Source of the DNA: Thiosocius sp963736445
GTDB taxonomy: Bacteria > Pseudomonadota > Gammaproteobacteria > Chromatiales > Chromatiaceae
Reading direction: 5' to 3'
DNA: 64,000 bases
Assembly: GCA_963736445.1 (NCBI GenBank)
Contig: CAVTOY010000006.1
Coordinates: 62,001 to 126,000, forward strand
The translations under genes were made by a program, and so were the position numbers. Within the stretch, counting starts at the first letter, position 1, and every line of letters begins with the position of its first letter. Shown here one piece after another: positions 16,348 through 25,018 of the stretch. Below the pieces are notes generated by a model. The model was given only the letters and a program-made list of their open reading frames with translations. It was not told where the DNA came from and did no database searches.

Positions 16348-19300
16348 GCTGGGTTTTTCCGGTTCCATCGCTCGCCGTTTTCAGTCGACCCAGATCACCC
16401 CGCTTCTCGCCCTGGTCGGTCTGTTGCTCGGTGTGTTCGCGGTCCTGGTAACACCGCGCGAAGAAGAGCCGCAGATCAATGTGACCTTTGCGAATGTCTT
16501 TATCCCGTTTCCGGGTGCCTCCGCGCATGAGGTGGAGAGCCTGGTCGCGTCACCGGCCGAACAGGTGCTCGACGAAATCGATGGCATCAAGCACGTGTTC
16601 TCCACCTCGATGCCGGGGATGGCCGTGTTGACCGTGCAGTACGAAGTCGGCGAAGACCGCACTGATGCGATCGTACGCCTGTACAGCAAGATCATGTCCA
16701 ACCAGGACTGGGTGCCGGATGGCGCTGGTGTGGGGCTGCCGATCGTCAAGCCCAAGGGCATCGATGACGTGCCTATCGTGACTGTTACCCTGTGGGCCAT
16801 GGATCCCTCGCATGGTACGTTCGAGCTGGGCCAGATCGCCCACGCCCTCGAGTCAGAGCTCAAGCGCGTGCCGGGGACGCGTGACATTTACACCATTGGT
16901 GCCGCCGAACATGTCGTCGCTGTCGATCTCGATCCCCAGGCGATGGCCTCGCGCGGTCTGGATCCGCGCGACCTGCGTCGCGCACTGCAGGCGGCGAACA
17001 CTACGCGCGACAACATCCGGGTACTCACCAATGATACGGAGCTGCTGGTTCAGGCCGGGGTGTTCCTCAGCCATGCCGACGAGATCGGGGAATTGGTGGT
17101 CGGCGTCTATGACGGCAAACCGGTTTTTCTGCGCGACGTCGCCCGCGTCATCCAGGGTCCCGACCGCCCCTCGACCTATGTGTTGACCGGCGCGGGGCCG
17201 GCCGGCAGTGATCCGCGTCTGCGCGAGGCGGTCGAGGCGCCTGCGGTAACGCTCGCGATCGCCAAGAAGCCCGGCACCAATGCGGTCGAGATCGCCAAGC
17301 GTGTCATCGAGCGTTTCAACCAGCTCGAAGGCATCTATATCCCGGACGGCGTCGGCGTGCAGGTCACGCGCAACTATGGTGCGACGGCTGATACCAAGGC
17401 CAAGAAGCTGATCAGCAAACTGGCCTTCGCGACCGCCTCGGTAGTCCTGCTGGTGCTGTTGGCACTGGGCTGGCGCGAGGCGATCATCGTGGGTTCGGCG
17501 GTTGTGGTCACACTGGCGGCCACGCTGTTTGCGTCCTGGGCCTGGGGCTTTACGCTCAACCGGGTGTCGTTGTTCGCGCTGATCTTTTCGATCGGTATCC
17601 TGGTCGATGACGCCATCGTGGTGGTGGAGAACATCCATCGCCATCTGGCAATGGGCGCCAGCCGCCTGCTCGAGGCGATCCCTGCGGCGGTCGATGAGGT
17701 AGGCGGTCCGACTATCCTCGCGACCTTCACTGTGATCGCCGCGCTATTGCCGATGGCTTTCGTCACCGGACTCATGGGGCCTTATATGAGCCCGATCCCG
17801 ATCAATGCCTCACTCGGTATGCTGATTTCCCTGGTCGTGGCCTTTGTGTTCACACCCTGGATGAGCTATCGCCTGCTGGCGCCTGTGGCGAACCAGTATG
17901 CGGCGCATGGCGGCGAGCATGCGGGGAGTGCAGGGCTGGAAAAGTTCTTTGGCCGCGTCATGACACCCTTCCTGTTAGGCCGCAGGGGCCACCGCAATCG
18001 CTGGCTACTGCTGATCACGGTGCTGGTGCTGATTGCCCTGTCGATGCTGCTGGTGACGAACAAGGCGGTCGTGCTGAAGATGTTGCCGTTCGATAACAAA
18101 TCGGAGTTCCAGGTGGTACTGGATATGCCCGAGGGGACCACTCTGGAACGCACGACCCGAGTGCTCAATGAGATCGCGGCCTATCTGGCGCGAGTGCCCG
18201 AGGTGACCGATTATCAGGTCTACTCGGGCACCGCTGCGCCGATCAGTTTCAATGGCCTGGTGCGCCAGTATTATCTGCGTGAAGGGGAGCATCTCGGCGA
18301 CATCCAAGTAAATCTCACCGATGCCAAGACGCGCGAACGCAAGAGCCATGCGATTGCGCTGGCGGTGCGTGAACCGGTGCAGGCGATCGCCACGCAGTAC
18401 GGCGGCAACGCAAAGATCGTCGAGGTACCTCCAGGGCCTCCAGTGATGTCGCCGCTGGTGGCGGAGGTCTATGGCCTCGACTACGAGGGCCAGATCGCCG
18501 CAGCCAAGGCCCTGCGCCAAACCTTTGCATCCACGCCCGACATCGTCGATGTGGACGACTCCGTCGAGTTTCCGTCCGAGAAGGGTGTTGTGTTAGTGGA
18601 CCGCGCCAAGGCGGCGCGTCTGGGCGTGCCACAGAGCGCGGTGGTCGATGCGCTCGGCATCGCATTGGGTGGCGAGGATATGAGTTATCTGCATGCCAGC
18701 CATCACAAATACGCGGTGCCAATCCGTGTGCGCTATGCCGAGCAGGACAGCGCCGATCTGTCGCAGGTGCTGGCACTGAAGATACGCAGTGAGAGCGGCG
18801 CTCTGGTACCGCTGTCTGAGATAGTGGCGGTGGTGCCCTCGGAACGCGAATTCAGCATCCAGCACAAGGATCTGTTGCCGGTGGTCTATGTTACCGGCGA
18901 CATGGCGGGTGATACCGATAGCCCCTTGTATGGCCTGTTTGCGATCTCCGATCAACTTCAGGAGGAGGGTGGTCCGGAACAGTGGCTGCTTTCCCAGCCA
19001 CTCAATCCTTATGACTACAGCATCAAATGGGATGGTGAATGGCAGGTCACTTACGATACCTTTCGCGATATGGGTATTGCCTACTCGGTCGGCCTGCTGT
19101 TGATCTACCTGCTGGTGGTCGCGCAGTTTCGCTCGTATCTGGTGCCGCTGGTCATAATGGCGCCGATCCCGCTGACGGTGATCGGCATCCTGCCGGGGCA
19201 TGCGCTAATGCAGCTTTTGACCGGCGGCGGCCAGTTTACCGCGACCTCGATGATCGGGATGATCGCGTTGGCCGGGATCATCGTGCGCAACTCCATACTG

Positions 19301-19576
19301 CTGGTCGATTTCATCAACCAGGAGGTGCGTGATGGTGTCGCGTTCGACCGCGCGGTCGTGCGCTCGGCCGCGGTGCGCGCCAAGCCGATAGTACTGACTG
19401 GCCTGGCGGCGATGGCGGGCGCCTTTTTCATCCTCGATGACCCGATTTTTTCCGGCCTCGCCGTATCGCTGATCTTCGGCCTGTTTGTGTCGACCATCTT
19501 GACCCTGGTGGTCATTCCGGTGGTCTACTATGGTGTGATGCACAAGCGTCTCGAGCGCGTTCTCGAGCAGGCCTGA
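16340..19576 (+). CDS. RND efflux transporter permease (AcrB superfamily)
   Basis: A 1078-residue inner-membrane proton-driven pump. It shows the RND pattern: an N-terminal helix, a large periplasmic loop (about 50-370), a helix bundle including GILVDDAIVVVENIHRHL with the paired Asp of the proton relay near residue 420, a second large loop, and a second bundle with FTATSMIGMIALAGIIVRNSILLVDFI. The substrate cannot be told from sequence; CusA-type methionine features were not recognised. It overlaps the adaptor gene, so the two form an operon. A strong hairpin terminator follows at once. Confidence 0.92.
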   Translation: MSKLGFSGSIARRFQSTQITPLLALVGLLLGVFAVLVTPREEEPQINVTFANVFIPFPGASAHEVESLVASPAEQVLDEIDGIKHVFSTSMPGMAVLTVQYEVGEDRTDAIVRLYSKIMSNQDWVPDGAGVGLPIVKPKGIDDVPIVTVTLWAMDPSHGTFELGQIAHALESELKRVPGTRDIYTIGAAEHVVAVDLDPQAMASRGLDPRDLRRALQAANTTRDNIRVLTNDTELLVQAGVFLSHADEIGELVVGVYDGKPVFLRDVARVIQGPDRPSTYVLTGAGPAGSDPRLREAVEAPAVTLAIAKKPGTNAVEIAKRVIERFNQLEGIYIPDGVGVQVTRNYGATADTKAKKLISKLAFATASVVLLVLLALGWREAIIVGSAVVVTLAATLFASWAWGFTLNRVSLFALIFSIGILVDDAIVVVENIHRHLAMGASRLLEAIPAAVDEVGGPTILATFTVIAALLPMAFVTGLMGPYMSPIPINASLGMLISLVVAFVFTPWMSYRLLAPVANQYAAHGGEHAGSAGLEKFFGRVMTPFLLGRRGHRNRWLLLITVLVLIALSMLLVTNKAVVLKMLPFDNKSEFQVVLDMPEGTTLERTTRVLNEIAAYLARVPEVTDYQVYSGTAAPISFNGLVRQYYLREGEHLGDIQVNLTDAKTRERKSHAIALAVREPVQAIATQYGGNAKIVEVPPGPPVMSPLVAEVYGLDYEGQIAAAKALRQTFASTPDIVDVDDSVEFPSEKGVVLVDRAKAARLGVPQSAVVDALGIALGGEDMSYLHASHHKYAVPIRVRYAEQDSADLSQVLALKIRSESGALVPLSEIVAVVPSEREFSIQHKDLLPVVYVTGDMAGDTDSPLYGLFAISDQLQEEGGPEQWLLSQPLNPYDYSIKWDGEWQVTYDTFRDMGIAYSVGLLLIYLLVVAQFRSYLVPLVIMAPIPLTVIGILPGHALMQLLTGGGQFTATSMIGMIALAGIIVRNSILLVDFINQEVRDGVAFDRAVVRSAAVRAKPIVLTGLAAMAGAFFILDDPIFSGLAVSLIFGLFVSTILTLVVIPVVYYGVMHKRLERVLEQA

Positions 19577-19587
19577 CACCGCAAAGA

Positions 19588-19615
19588 ACAAACCCCGCGA
19601 CAGCGGGGTTTGTTT
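19588..19615. terminator. Rho-independent terminator, probably bidirectional
   Basis: A perfect 11-bp stem, ACAAACCCCGC with GCGGGGTTTGT, has a GACA loop, a TTTT run on the plus side and an AAA-rich flank that gives T on the minus side. It ends the RND operon on the plus strand. It could also end any minus-strand transcript from the 19.6-19.9 kb gap. Confidence 0.85.
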
Positions 19616-19763
19616 TGCACAGTTTTTCGGAGGGGATTAACCAACCTCCACGAGGGTTTCAGGTCCTGTCGGCCCCTGAGGGTCTGCGCCACTGACAATC
19701 GCCAGCTTGCTTCCCGAAGGTGGCACGACGCCGCCGATCGCTGTCGGCGCTGATGCTGGCTTT
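19588..19763 (-). ncRNA. Candidate small RNA between the RND and TraB genes
   Basis: The gap between two convergent genes holds a promoter-like element on the minus strand (boxes at 19793-19798 and 19770-19775) and the terminator at 19588-19615 about 150 bp downstream. The predicted transcript of about 175 nt contains a CGCCGA/TCGGCG hairpin near its 5' part. A 92-codon frame crosses the region (19637-19915, minus), but its composition is not protein-like. Nothing else explains this gap. The call rests on signal geometry alone. Confidence 0.25.
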
Positions 19764-19769
19764 TGCCAT

Positions 19770-19832
19770 TGCATAGAAGCGTAATGCCTGCACTGCAAGT
19801 TGCCATTTGGGGAATCACCTAGGGGAATTCCC
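19770..19832 (-). promoter_or_regulatory. Putative promoter with upstream palindrome GGGAATTCCC
   Basis: Read on the minus strand: TTGCAG (19798-19793), a 17-bp spacer and TATGCA (19775-19770). A perfect palindrome, GGGAATTCCC, lies at 19823-19832, next to CCTAGG at 19818-19823. Its centre is about 64 bp upstream of the expected start site, a position used by class I activators. The site and its regulator are inferred. Confidence 0.3.
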
Positions 19833-19895
19833 GGACCCCGCCTAACCCGCTGAGTTGGCGAGACATCTTGTCTTTCGAGGGATCGAAATTCTTTC

Positions 19896-21107
19896 TCAAC
19901 CGCTAAGTCGGTCATAAATCAAGAAACCCGCGACATAGGTTCCCACGGCGGATCCCAGGGTGCTGAAAATGAACACCAGCAGCGTACGCGATACGCGATT
20001 ACGCCACCAACCACGCAGTTCGGTCGTATCTTGCCGCAATCGGCCGAAATCGCCGACGCGTGGTTTTCGCAGCCAAAGCTCGGCGGCGGCAGTCACCATG
20101 CCGGCACCAATGGTTGGGTTCAGCGAGGTGATTGGGGCGGCGACGAATGCGGTGACTATGGTGAGTGGATGGGCCGCTGCAAGCAGCGCGCCGAGGGCCG
20201 AAAGGCCACCATTGATCAATACCCAGTCACGCACCAGCTGCCAGCCAAGATCGGGGTTGCGCGTAAAGCCGATGTAAAAGCCGGTCAACACCAGGGCGAC
20301 GATGGTCCACGGGATGAATCGCGGCCAACGCGCCTTCGGGGCTACGCTGTCGAGTTCGCGCAGGGTTTCGGCAGGATCTGCGCCGTCCGTGAGGTGTTCG
20401 GCAATCCCCTTGAGGTGTCCGGCGCCGACCACCGCGAGAATCGGCCGGCCGGGGTGCTGCTGCGCGGACTCGCGTAGCTTTGCCGCCATGTAGCGATCGC
20501 GCTCGGCGATCAGCGGCTGATACAGATCGTCGCGGTCATGCGCAAACTCGGCGAAGGTGGTCTCGAGGACATCCCCCTCTTTCAAGTGCTCGATATCCTC
20601 TTCGCTGACCTCCTCACGTGAGACCAGGCTGGCTACCAGGCCACTGAAGAGCATCGCCCGCCGCCACCAGCTGAGATTGCGCGCGGTGCGCTGCAGCGTC
20701 ACGCCAATTTCGCGATCGATCAGCACCACCGGCAGATCGTGCACCTCGGCCTGGGTGACGGCCATGCGCATCTCGGCGCCTGGCTCGATGCCCAGTTGCT
20801 CACCCAAGCGTTGCTGATAGGCGGCCATCGCCAGATTGGCCATTACCATCGATGCCTTACCCTGACGCAGGACCTGCATCAGGTCGAGTTCGGCCAGGCG
20901 ATCGGGATGGGTCAGCGCATCGAAACGGCTGGGACAGAGCTCGATCGCGACCGCCCGATACGCCTGGCTGTCAAGCTCGGCGGCGACCTGATCGGCGCTG
21001 CTGCGTGACACATGCGCGGTGCCCAGCAGGGTAACAGAGGTCGATCCTAGCTGGACCTGGCGCAACAGCGTCTGGGCATCGCCGCTAGACTCCGGATTGA
21101 TCGGCAT
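19896..21107 (-). CDS. TraB/GumN-family protein with C-terminal membrane helices
   Basis: A 403-residue protein. The N-terminal domain (about residues 15-240) shows the TraB pattern: VTLLGTAHVSRSSADQV, an AIELCPSRFDAL block, VVLIDREIGVTL and AVVGAGHLKGI, with the two histidines and the Glu characteristic of the Tiki/TraB putative metalloprotease superfamily. Four or so hydrophobic segments follow, starting near PWTIVALVLTGFYIGF. This arrangement matches bacterial proteins annotated as TraB or pheromone-shutdown related. The in vivo role is unknown. AGGAGG at 21118-21113 gives a strong ribosome binding site for ATG 21107; it overlaps a repeat end. Confidence 0.85.
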   Translation of the reverse strand: MPINPESSGDAQTLLRQVQLGSTSVTLLGTAHVSRSSADQVAAELDSQAYRAVAIELCPSRFDALTHPDRLAELDLMQVLRQGKASMVMANLAMAAYQQRLGEQLGIEPGAEMRMAVTQAEVHDLPVVLIDREIGVTLQRTARNLSWWRRAMLFSGLVASLVSREEVSEEDIEHLKEGDVLETTFAEFAHDRDDLYQPLIAERDRYMAAKLRESAQQHPGRPILAVVGAGHLKGIAEHLTDGADPAETLRELDSVAPKARWPRFIPWTIVALVLTGFYIGFTRNPDLGWQLVRDWVLINGGLSALGALLAAAHPLTIVTAFVAAPITSLNPTIGAGMVTAAAELWLRKPRVGDFGRLRQDTTELRGWWRNRVSRTLLVFIFSTLGSAVGTYVAGFLIYDRLSG

Positions 21108-21116
21108 GGGTACCTC

Positions 21117-21139
21117 CTAGCTCGGAAATCTCACCGGCA
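21117..21139. repeat. Solo end of the CTAGCC palindromic repeat
   Basis: CTAGCTCGGAAATCTCACCGGC differs from the family consensus mainly in the TCGG after the CTAG. It lies directly upstream of the TraB-like gene, and its first bases are part of that gene's AGGAGG. A minus-strand frame reading out through it also stops at its TAG, but that frame does not look like a real gene. The remaining gap up to 21500 (about 360 bp) shows no gene, hairpin or further repeat that I can support. Confidence 0.55.
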
Positions 21140-21500
21140 TTGCGAGCGCAGGTGGAATTGTTCGGTGCTTCCCTGCACCGCACCACTGCTGGGCTGACGC
21201 GAAGACTCGGTCCGGGCGAATCTTTCGCGGCCGTCGTGGTGGGCTGGCGCAAGACCAAGCCGCGGCGAGCGGCAAACCGCCAGATCGGCGACGGGACGAC
21301 GGCCTCGTCGGATTGGATTCCATTGGATCATAAGCATGGGTGGTTACTTCGATAGCGGTTCTTTGGTTGTCAATCGCTTAACGACCGGCTGGTGAGAGTT
21401 GAGGGCCGGAAGCCGGCGGGCATGATAACAGTCCTGCACCGGTGACAGTTTGCCGATGCGTGATTACCATGCCGGAGAGAGATTGAACCGAAGGCCAATC

Positions 21501-21893
21501 ATGCGCATATTTATCCTTGCCGTCATCCTGCTCCTTGCCGCGTGCAAAAGCAGCCCGTTCATTGAAACCTCGGAACGGGTGAAGTCAAAGGTGAAGACCT
21601 TTGAAGATGTCGTGCGTTGGGGGGCGCTGGAAAAGATGTACTATTTTCAGAAAGTCGACCCGCAAAACCCGCCCGAGATCCCGCCGGGGCTGGATAACGT
21701 ACGCGTCACGAGCTACGAGATCGGCGTTCCCCTGAACGAGACGGCACCGAATCGTTGGACGCAGACGGTTGTTATCGGTTACGTGCTCACCGACCGCCAG
21801 GTCGTCCGGCAGCTGGTCGATTACCAGGTCTGGGTCAGCGACGATGACGGCCAAAGCTGGTATCGGGAGACGCCCGTCCCCAAGTTCCGCTAA
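21501..21893 (+). CDS. Small outer-membrane or periplasmic lipoprotein, unknown function
   Basis: A 130-residue product that starts with a short signal sequence and the lipobox LLAACKS near residues 10-16, so Cys 14 is the probable lipidation site. Residue +2 is Lys, which does not give a strong inner-membrane retention signal. The mature part is mixed alpha/beta with WVSDDDGQSWYRETPVPKFR at the end. I do not recognise the family. The start at ATG 21501 is chosen because it places the signal peptide at the N terminus; an upstream ATG at 21450 would spoil it. Confidence 0.75.
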   Translation: MRIFILAVILLLAACKSSPFIETSERVKSKVKTFEDVVRWGALEKMYYFQKVDPQNPPEIPPGLDNVRVTSYEIGVPLNETAPNRWTQTVVIGYVLTDRQVVRQLVDYQVWVSDDDGQSWYRETPVPKFR

Positions 21894-21954
21894 TCGCGCC
21901 ATACCGATCTCCCACACCGCGGCGCTGGTGCCGACGGGGGCCTCGCGCCTTCAA

Positions 21955-23112
21955 TCAGTCTGCCTTGAGCAGCGAGCGCAATGTACTAAGCACCTCGGGA
22001 CTGCTCCAGTCGAATGCCCCGAATACCGCGTAGCGGATGCGGTGCCGGCGGTCGAGGACCAGCGTCGTCGGAAACGCATAGATACCCCACTCGAGTAAGG
22101 CGTCGCCATCGCTGTCCAGCAATACCGGAAAGCGGATCGGCTTGTCGCGCAGGAAAGGCTCAAGGGTCTGGGCCGATTCGCCGACGTCGACCGCGAGGAT
22201 CTCAAGTCCATCGGCCTGCAGCAGCGTATACAGGCGCTGTAGCGAGGGGATCTCCTGGACGCACGGCGGACACCAGGTGGTCCAGAAGTTGACCAGCACC
22301 ACCTTGCATTGCAGATCGATCAGATCCACCGTGCCACCGCGCAGACTCTGCAGCCGTAACGCCGGGGCCTCGCGCTCACCCGGGTAGGGGCGCAACAATG
22401 CGCTGCCAAACGGTTTTTCCGGCGGGCGTTTTCTTCCGCTCAGAGTCGCGGGCTGCGCGGGCGTGCCGTTGTATGCCTGCAGCTGGTTCATTGCCTGCTG
22501 CAGTATCCCGGGCAGGCGACGCGTCATCGCGGCCTCCGCCGGGCTGAACTCCTCCCGCGCGCAGAAGCCGTCGGATACCTTGGGCAGGCGCTGCACGAAC
22601 ACCGGGCTACCGCCTTTCTCGAGTTCCCGCACATCGTCGCCGATGCGCCAAATGACGCTCGAGTCTTCGGGCTGCAGGATGTAGATCGGCCGATTACTGG
22701 CGCCGGCGATCGGCAGATACTCGGCTGCCTCGCCACCCTGTGGGGTGCGTACGAACAGACGCGGGCTGAAGGCCAGCAATCCGGCAAGCGACGCAGTGCT
22801 GTCTGTGGTCTGCTGCCAATGGCGGACGCTTGCCAGTCCCAGAGCAACGCTGCGCCCCTCGGCCATCAGGAAGACAGATTTTGCACCGTGCGCAATGGCC
22901 GCGCTGATCACCTGGCTGACCGCCGCCGGGTCGACCTCGTTGAGGCTGTAACGCCCGACCGGTAGAAACCAGGCGGCGTGCAGATCTGGCGCCCAAACCT
23001 CGATGCCTTGCGCCGCCAAGGCCTCGGCCAGCGCCAAGCGACGTGGGGAGACGCCAAACTCTGAAGGCAGCCACAGGATCAGTCGATCACCGTCGGCGGC
23101 GTGGATGCGCAC
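21955..23112 (-). CDS. TlpA-like thioredoxin fused to an alpha/beta-hydrolase-like domain
   Basis: The C-terminal 150 residues form a TlpA/ResA-type thioredoxin with active site TTWCPPCVQEIPSL, a domain that reduces or exchanges disulfides in the periplasm. The N-terminal 200 residues (LILWLPSEFGVSPRRLALAEALAAQGIEVWAPDLH, then a VFLMAEGRSVALGLASV segment) resemble an alpha/beta-hydrolase core in which the usual nucleophile elbow reads AEGRS. The frame as given starts at GTG 23112 without a signal peptide. Just upstream in the same frame is a hydrophobic signal-like stretch ending YGVAAAEH, and a fitting ATG at 23207-23205 is in another frame. The true gene probably starts at 23207 with one base lost near 23190-23194. 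Confidence 0.8.
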   Translation of the reverse strand: MRIHAADGDRLILWLPSEFGVSPRRLALAEALAAQGIEVWAPDLHAAWFLPVGRYSLNEVDPAAVSQVISAAIAHGAKSVFLMAEGRSVALGLASVRHWQQTTDSTASLAGLLAFSPRLFVRTPQGGEAAEYLPIAGASNRPIYILQPEDSSVIWRIGDDVRELEKGGSPVFVQRLPKVSDGFCAREEFSPAEAAMTRRLPGILQQAMNQLQAYNGTPAQPATLSGRKRPPEKPFGSALLRPYPGEREAPALRLQSLRGGTVDLIDLQCKVVLVNFWTTWCPPCVQEIPSLQRLYTLLQADGLEILAVDVGESAQTLEPFLRDKPIRFPVLLDSDGDALLEWGIYAFPTTLVLDRRHRIRYAVFGAFDWSSPEVLSTLRSLLKAD

Positions 23113-23308
23113 GGGTATTTCATCGCCGCGGTCGGTGGTGACGAGGTGCTCCGCAGCGGCAACGCCATAGCATAGGAAGCACAGCAGCAGGCTAGCAGTC
23201 TACGCATCGAAATCTAGAGTGAAAGCAGGTTAAAAAAACGGCGATTATGGGGGATTCCCGCGACGGCCACGGGTTGAAAGGCGCGACGACTGATCGCAGC
23301 ATCGAGGC

Positions 23309-24796
23309 ATGAAATCCGTCAACGATTTGCGCTTCGACAACACCTTCGCGCGACTGCCTGCTGGGTTCCACTCCCGGGTGCCGCCGACACCGCTGGAAGG
23401 CACTCATCTGATCAGCGTCAGCCCTGCAGCCGCGTCGCTGCTGGACCTGCTGCCACAGAGCCTTTACGAGGATCAGGCGGTGGCATGGCTGGGCGGTATG
23501 GCACGGCTGCCACAGGCCGATCCGATCGCTATGTGCTACGCGGGGCATCAGTTTGGGCAATATGTACCGCAGCTCGGTGATGGGCGGGCGATCATTCTCG
23601 GCGAGGTCGTCACCGATCAGGGGCACCGCTGGGAACTGCAGCTCAAGGGCGCTGGGCTGACCCCCTACTCGCGGGACGGCGACGGACGCGCGGTGCTGCG
23701 CTCGACCATCCGGGAATACCTGTGCTCCGAGGCCATGCACGCGCTGGGTATCCCGACCACCCGGGCGCTTTGTATGTTCGGCAGCGACGAAGAGGTGTAC
23801 CGCGAGACTATCGAGCGCGGGGCCTTGCTGGTGCGCATGGCGCCAAGCCATGTGCGCTTCGGTTCCTTCGAGGTGTTCTTCTATCGCCAGCAGTTCGACC
23901 AGCTGCGCCGTTTGGCGGACTATGTGATCGATCACGACTATCCGCAGCTGCGAGACGAGTCACAGCCCTATCTCGCGCTGTTGCGCGAGGTGGTCTTGCG
24001 CACGGCGCAGCTTCTCGCGCAGTGGCAGTTGATCGGCTTCGCCCACGGGGTGATGAATTCCGACAACATGTCCATCCTCGGTCTCACGCTGGACTATGGG
24101 CCGTTCGGCTTCATGGACGTCTACGATCCGGGGTTCATCTGCAACCACTCGGATTACCAGGGACGCTATGCCTTTGAACGACAGCCCGCGATCGGCCTAT
24201 GGAACCTGACCTGCCTGGCTCAGGCCATGCTGCCGTTGCTTGACGCCGACAATGGCGAGGCGGCCGTGGAGCTGGCGCGCGGGGCGCTGGCGGGATATGA
24301 ACCGGCGTTCAGCGAGGCGCATACCCGCGGCATGCGTGCCAAACTCGGCCTTCAGGACGCGCACGAAGCCGACCCTGAGCTGAGCACGCGGCTGCTCGAT
24401 CTGATGCGGGCCAACCGGGTCGATTATACCAACCTCTTTCGCGATCTTGCCGATCTCAAGCTTGCAGAACCCGCCGCGGACGGGCCGCTGCGTGATCGCT
24501 TTATCGACCGCGCCGGCTTCGATGCCTGGACCGCCGATTACCGGGCACGCCTGCGGACTGAGCAGCGTCCGGATAGGCAGCGCAGGGCCGCTATGAATTC
24601 GGTCAACCCCCTCTACGTGTTGCGCAACTATCTTGCACAACAGGCGATCGAGGCGGCCGAGCAGGGTGACGTCAGCGAGATCGAGCGTCTGCTGGCGCTT
24701 CTATCGCGACCCTTCGAAGAGCAGCCGGGGATGGAGGCCTACGCCCAGGAGCCGCCCGACTGGGCGGGTGAGCTGGCGGTCAGCTGTTCATCGTGA
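23309..24796 (+). CDS. selO: Protein adenylyltransferase SelO
   Basis: A 495-residue pseudokinase-fold enzyme that transfers AMP to protein Ser, Thr or Tyr residues. It has the N-terminal block YAGHQFGQYVPQLGDGRAI, the nucleotide-binding Lys in ELQLKGAGLTPYSRDGDGRAVLRS, and the catalytic and metal-binding region GVMNSDNMSILGLTLDYGPFGFMDVYDPGFICNHSD. The C terminus ends in SCSS, as in bacterial homologues, with no selenocysteine codon. It is divergent from the TlpA fusion, and 220 bp of repeat-like sequence follow. SelO has been tied to redox stress, which fits the neighbouring peroxidase and photolyase genes only loosely. Confidence 0.93.
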   Translation: MKSVNDLRFDNTFARLPAGFHSRVPPTPLEGTHLISVSPAAASLLDLLPQSLYEDQAVAWLGGMARLPQADPIAMCYAGHQFGQYVPQLGDGRAIILGEVVTDQGHRWELQLKGAGLTPYSRDGDGRAVLRSTIREYLCSEAMHALGIPTTRALCMFGSDEEVYRETIERGALLVRMAPSHVRFGSFEVFFYRQQFDQLRRLADYVIDHDYPQLRDESQPYLALLREVVLRTAQLLAQWQLIGFAHGVMNSDNMSILGLTLDYGPFGFMDVYDPGFICNHSDYQGRYAFERQPAIGLWNLTCLAQAMLPLLDADNGEAAVELARGALAGYEPAFSEAHTRGMRAKLGLQDAHEADPELSTRLLDLMRANRVDYTNLFRDLADLKLAEPAADGPLRDRFIDRAGFDAWTADYRARLRTEQRPDRQRRAAMNSVNPLYVLRNYLAQQAIEAAEQGDVSEIERLLALLSRPFEEQPGMEAYAQEPPDWAGELAVSCSS

Positions 24797-24809
24797 CTCG
24801 TGGTTAAAT

Positions 24810-24995
24810 ACCCCTGACCTGGATGGCACTCCGTTAAGGACTTGCGCCCCGGCGGATTTGATGCGAGGGACGCCGTGGACCCCTCCCTGGAGGCTCGACT
24901 GCAGCATCCTTGCTGCAGAGGCCCTCGGCTCGAACCCCCGGAGCGCCCCTACGTTCCTCACCGTTGCGCCAACTAAGTGCCATTCACCCCTGACC
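24810..24995. repeat. Putative small mobile element or REP-type repeat after selO
   Basis: Inverted ends ATGGCACT..GTT (from 24823) and AAC..AGTGCCAT (to 24983) are flanked by direct copies of ACCCCTGACC (24810-24819 and 24986-24995). The inside has the hairpin CTGCAGC/GCTGCAG and a GTAGGGGCG motif on the minus strand. No convincing gene is present in the 222-bp gap. The structure suggests a non-autonomous element, but only one copy lies in this window. Confidence 0.4.
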
Positions 24996-25018
24996 CTGGT
25001 TAACCAAGCGCGTAGCTC

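Noticed and set aside
15310..16368. 352-codon frame antisense to the RND adaptor
   Set aside because: It shadows a gene with clear lipoyl and coiled-coil motifs and has no family features of its own.
19637..19915. 92-codon minus-strand frame between the RND and TraB genes
   Set aside because: Composition is low-complexity and not protein-like, and no ribosome binding site is present. The gap is better described by promoter, palindrome and terminator.
21117..21323. 68-codon minus-strand frame ending at a repeat TAG
   Set aside because: Rich in Arg, Pro and Ser in the way expected from random GC-rich DNA. No binding site or family.
23184..23195. CTAGCCTGC on the minus strand in the TlpA-fusion signal region
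   Set aside because: Nine bases match the repeat end, but the following AAATCTCACC part is absent.
23309..24796. Selenocysteine in SelO
   Set aside because: The C terminus ends SCSS and TGA is followed directly by repeat-like DNA, so the TGA is a plain stop.
24925..24950. T-loop-like GGGTTCGAGCC on the minus strand suggesting a tRNA
   Set aside because: No acceptor, D or anticodon stem can be built around it.
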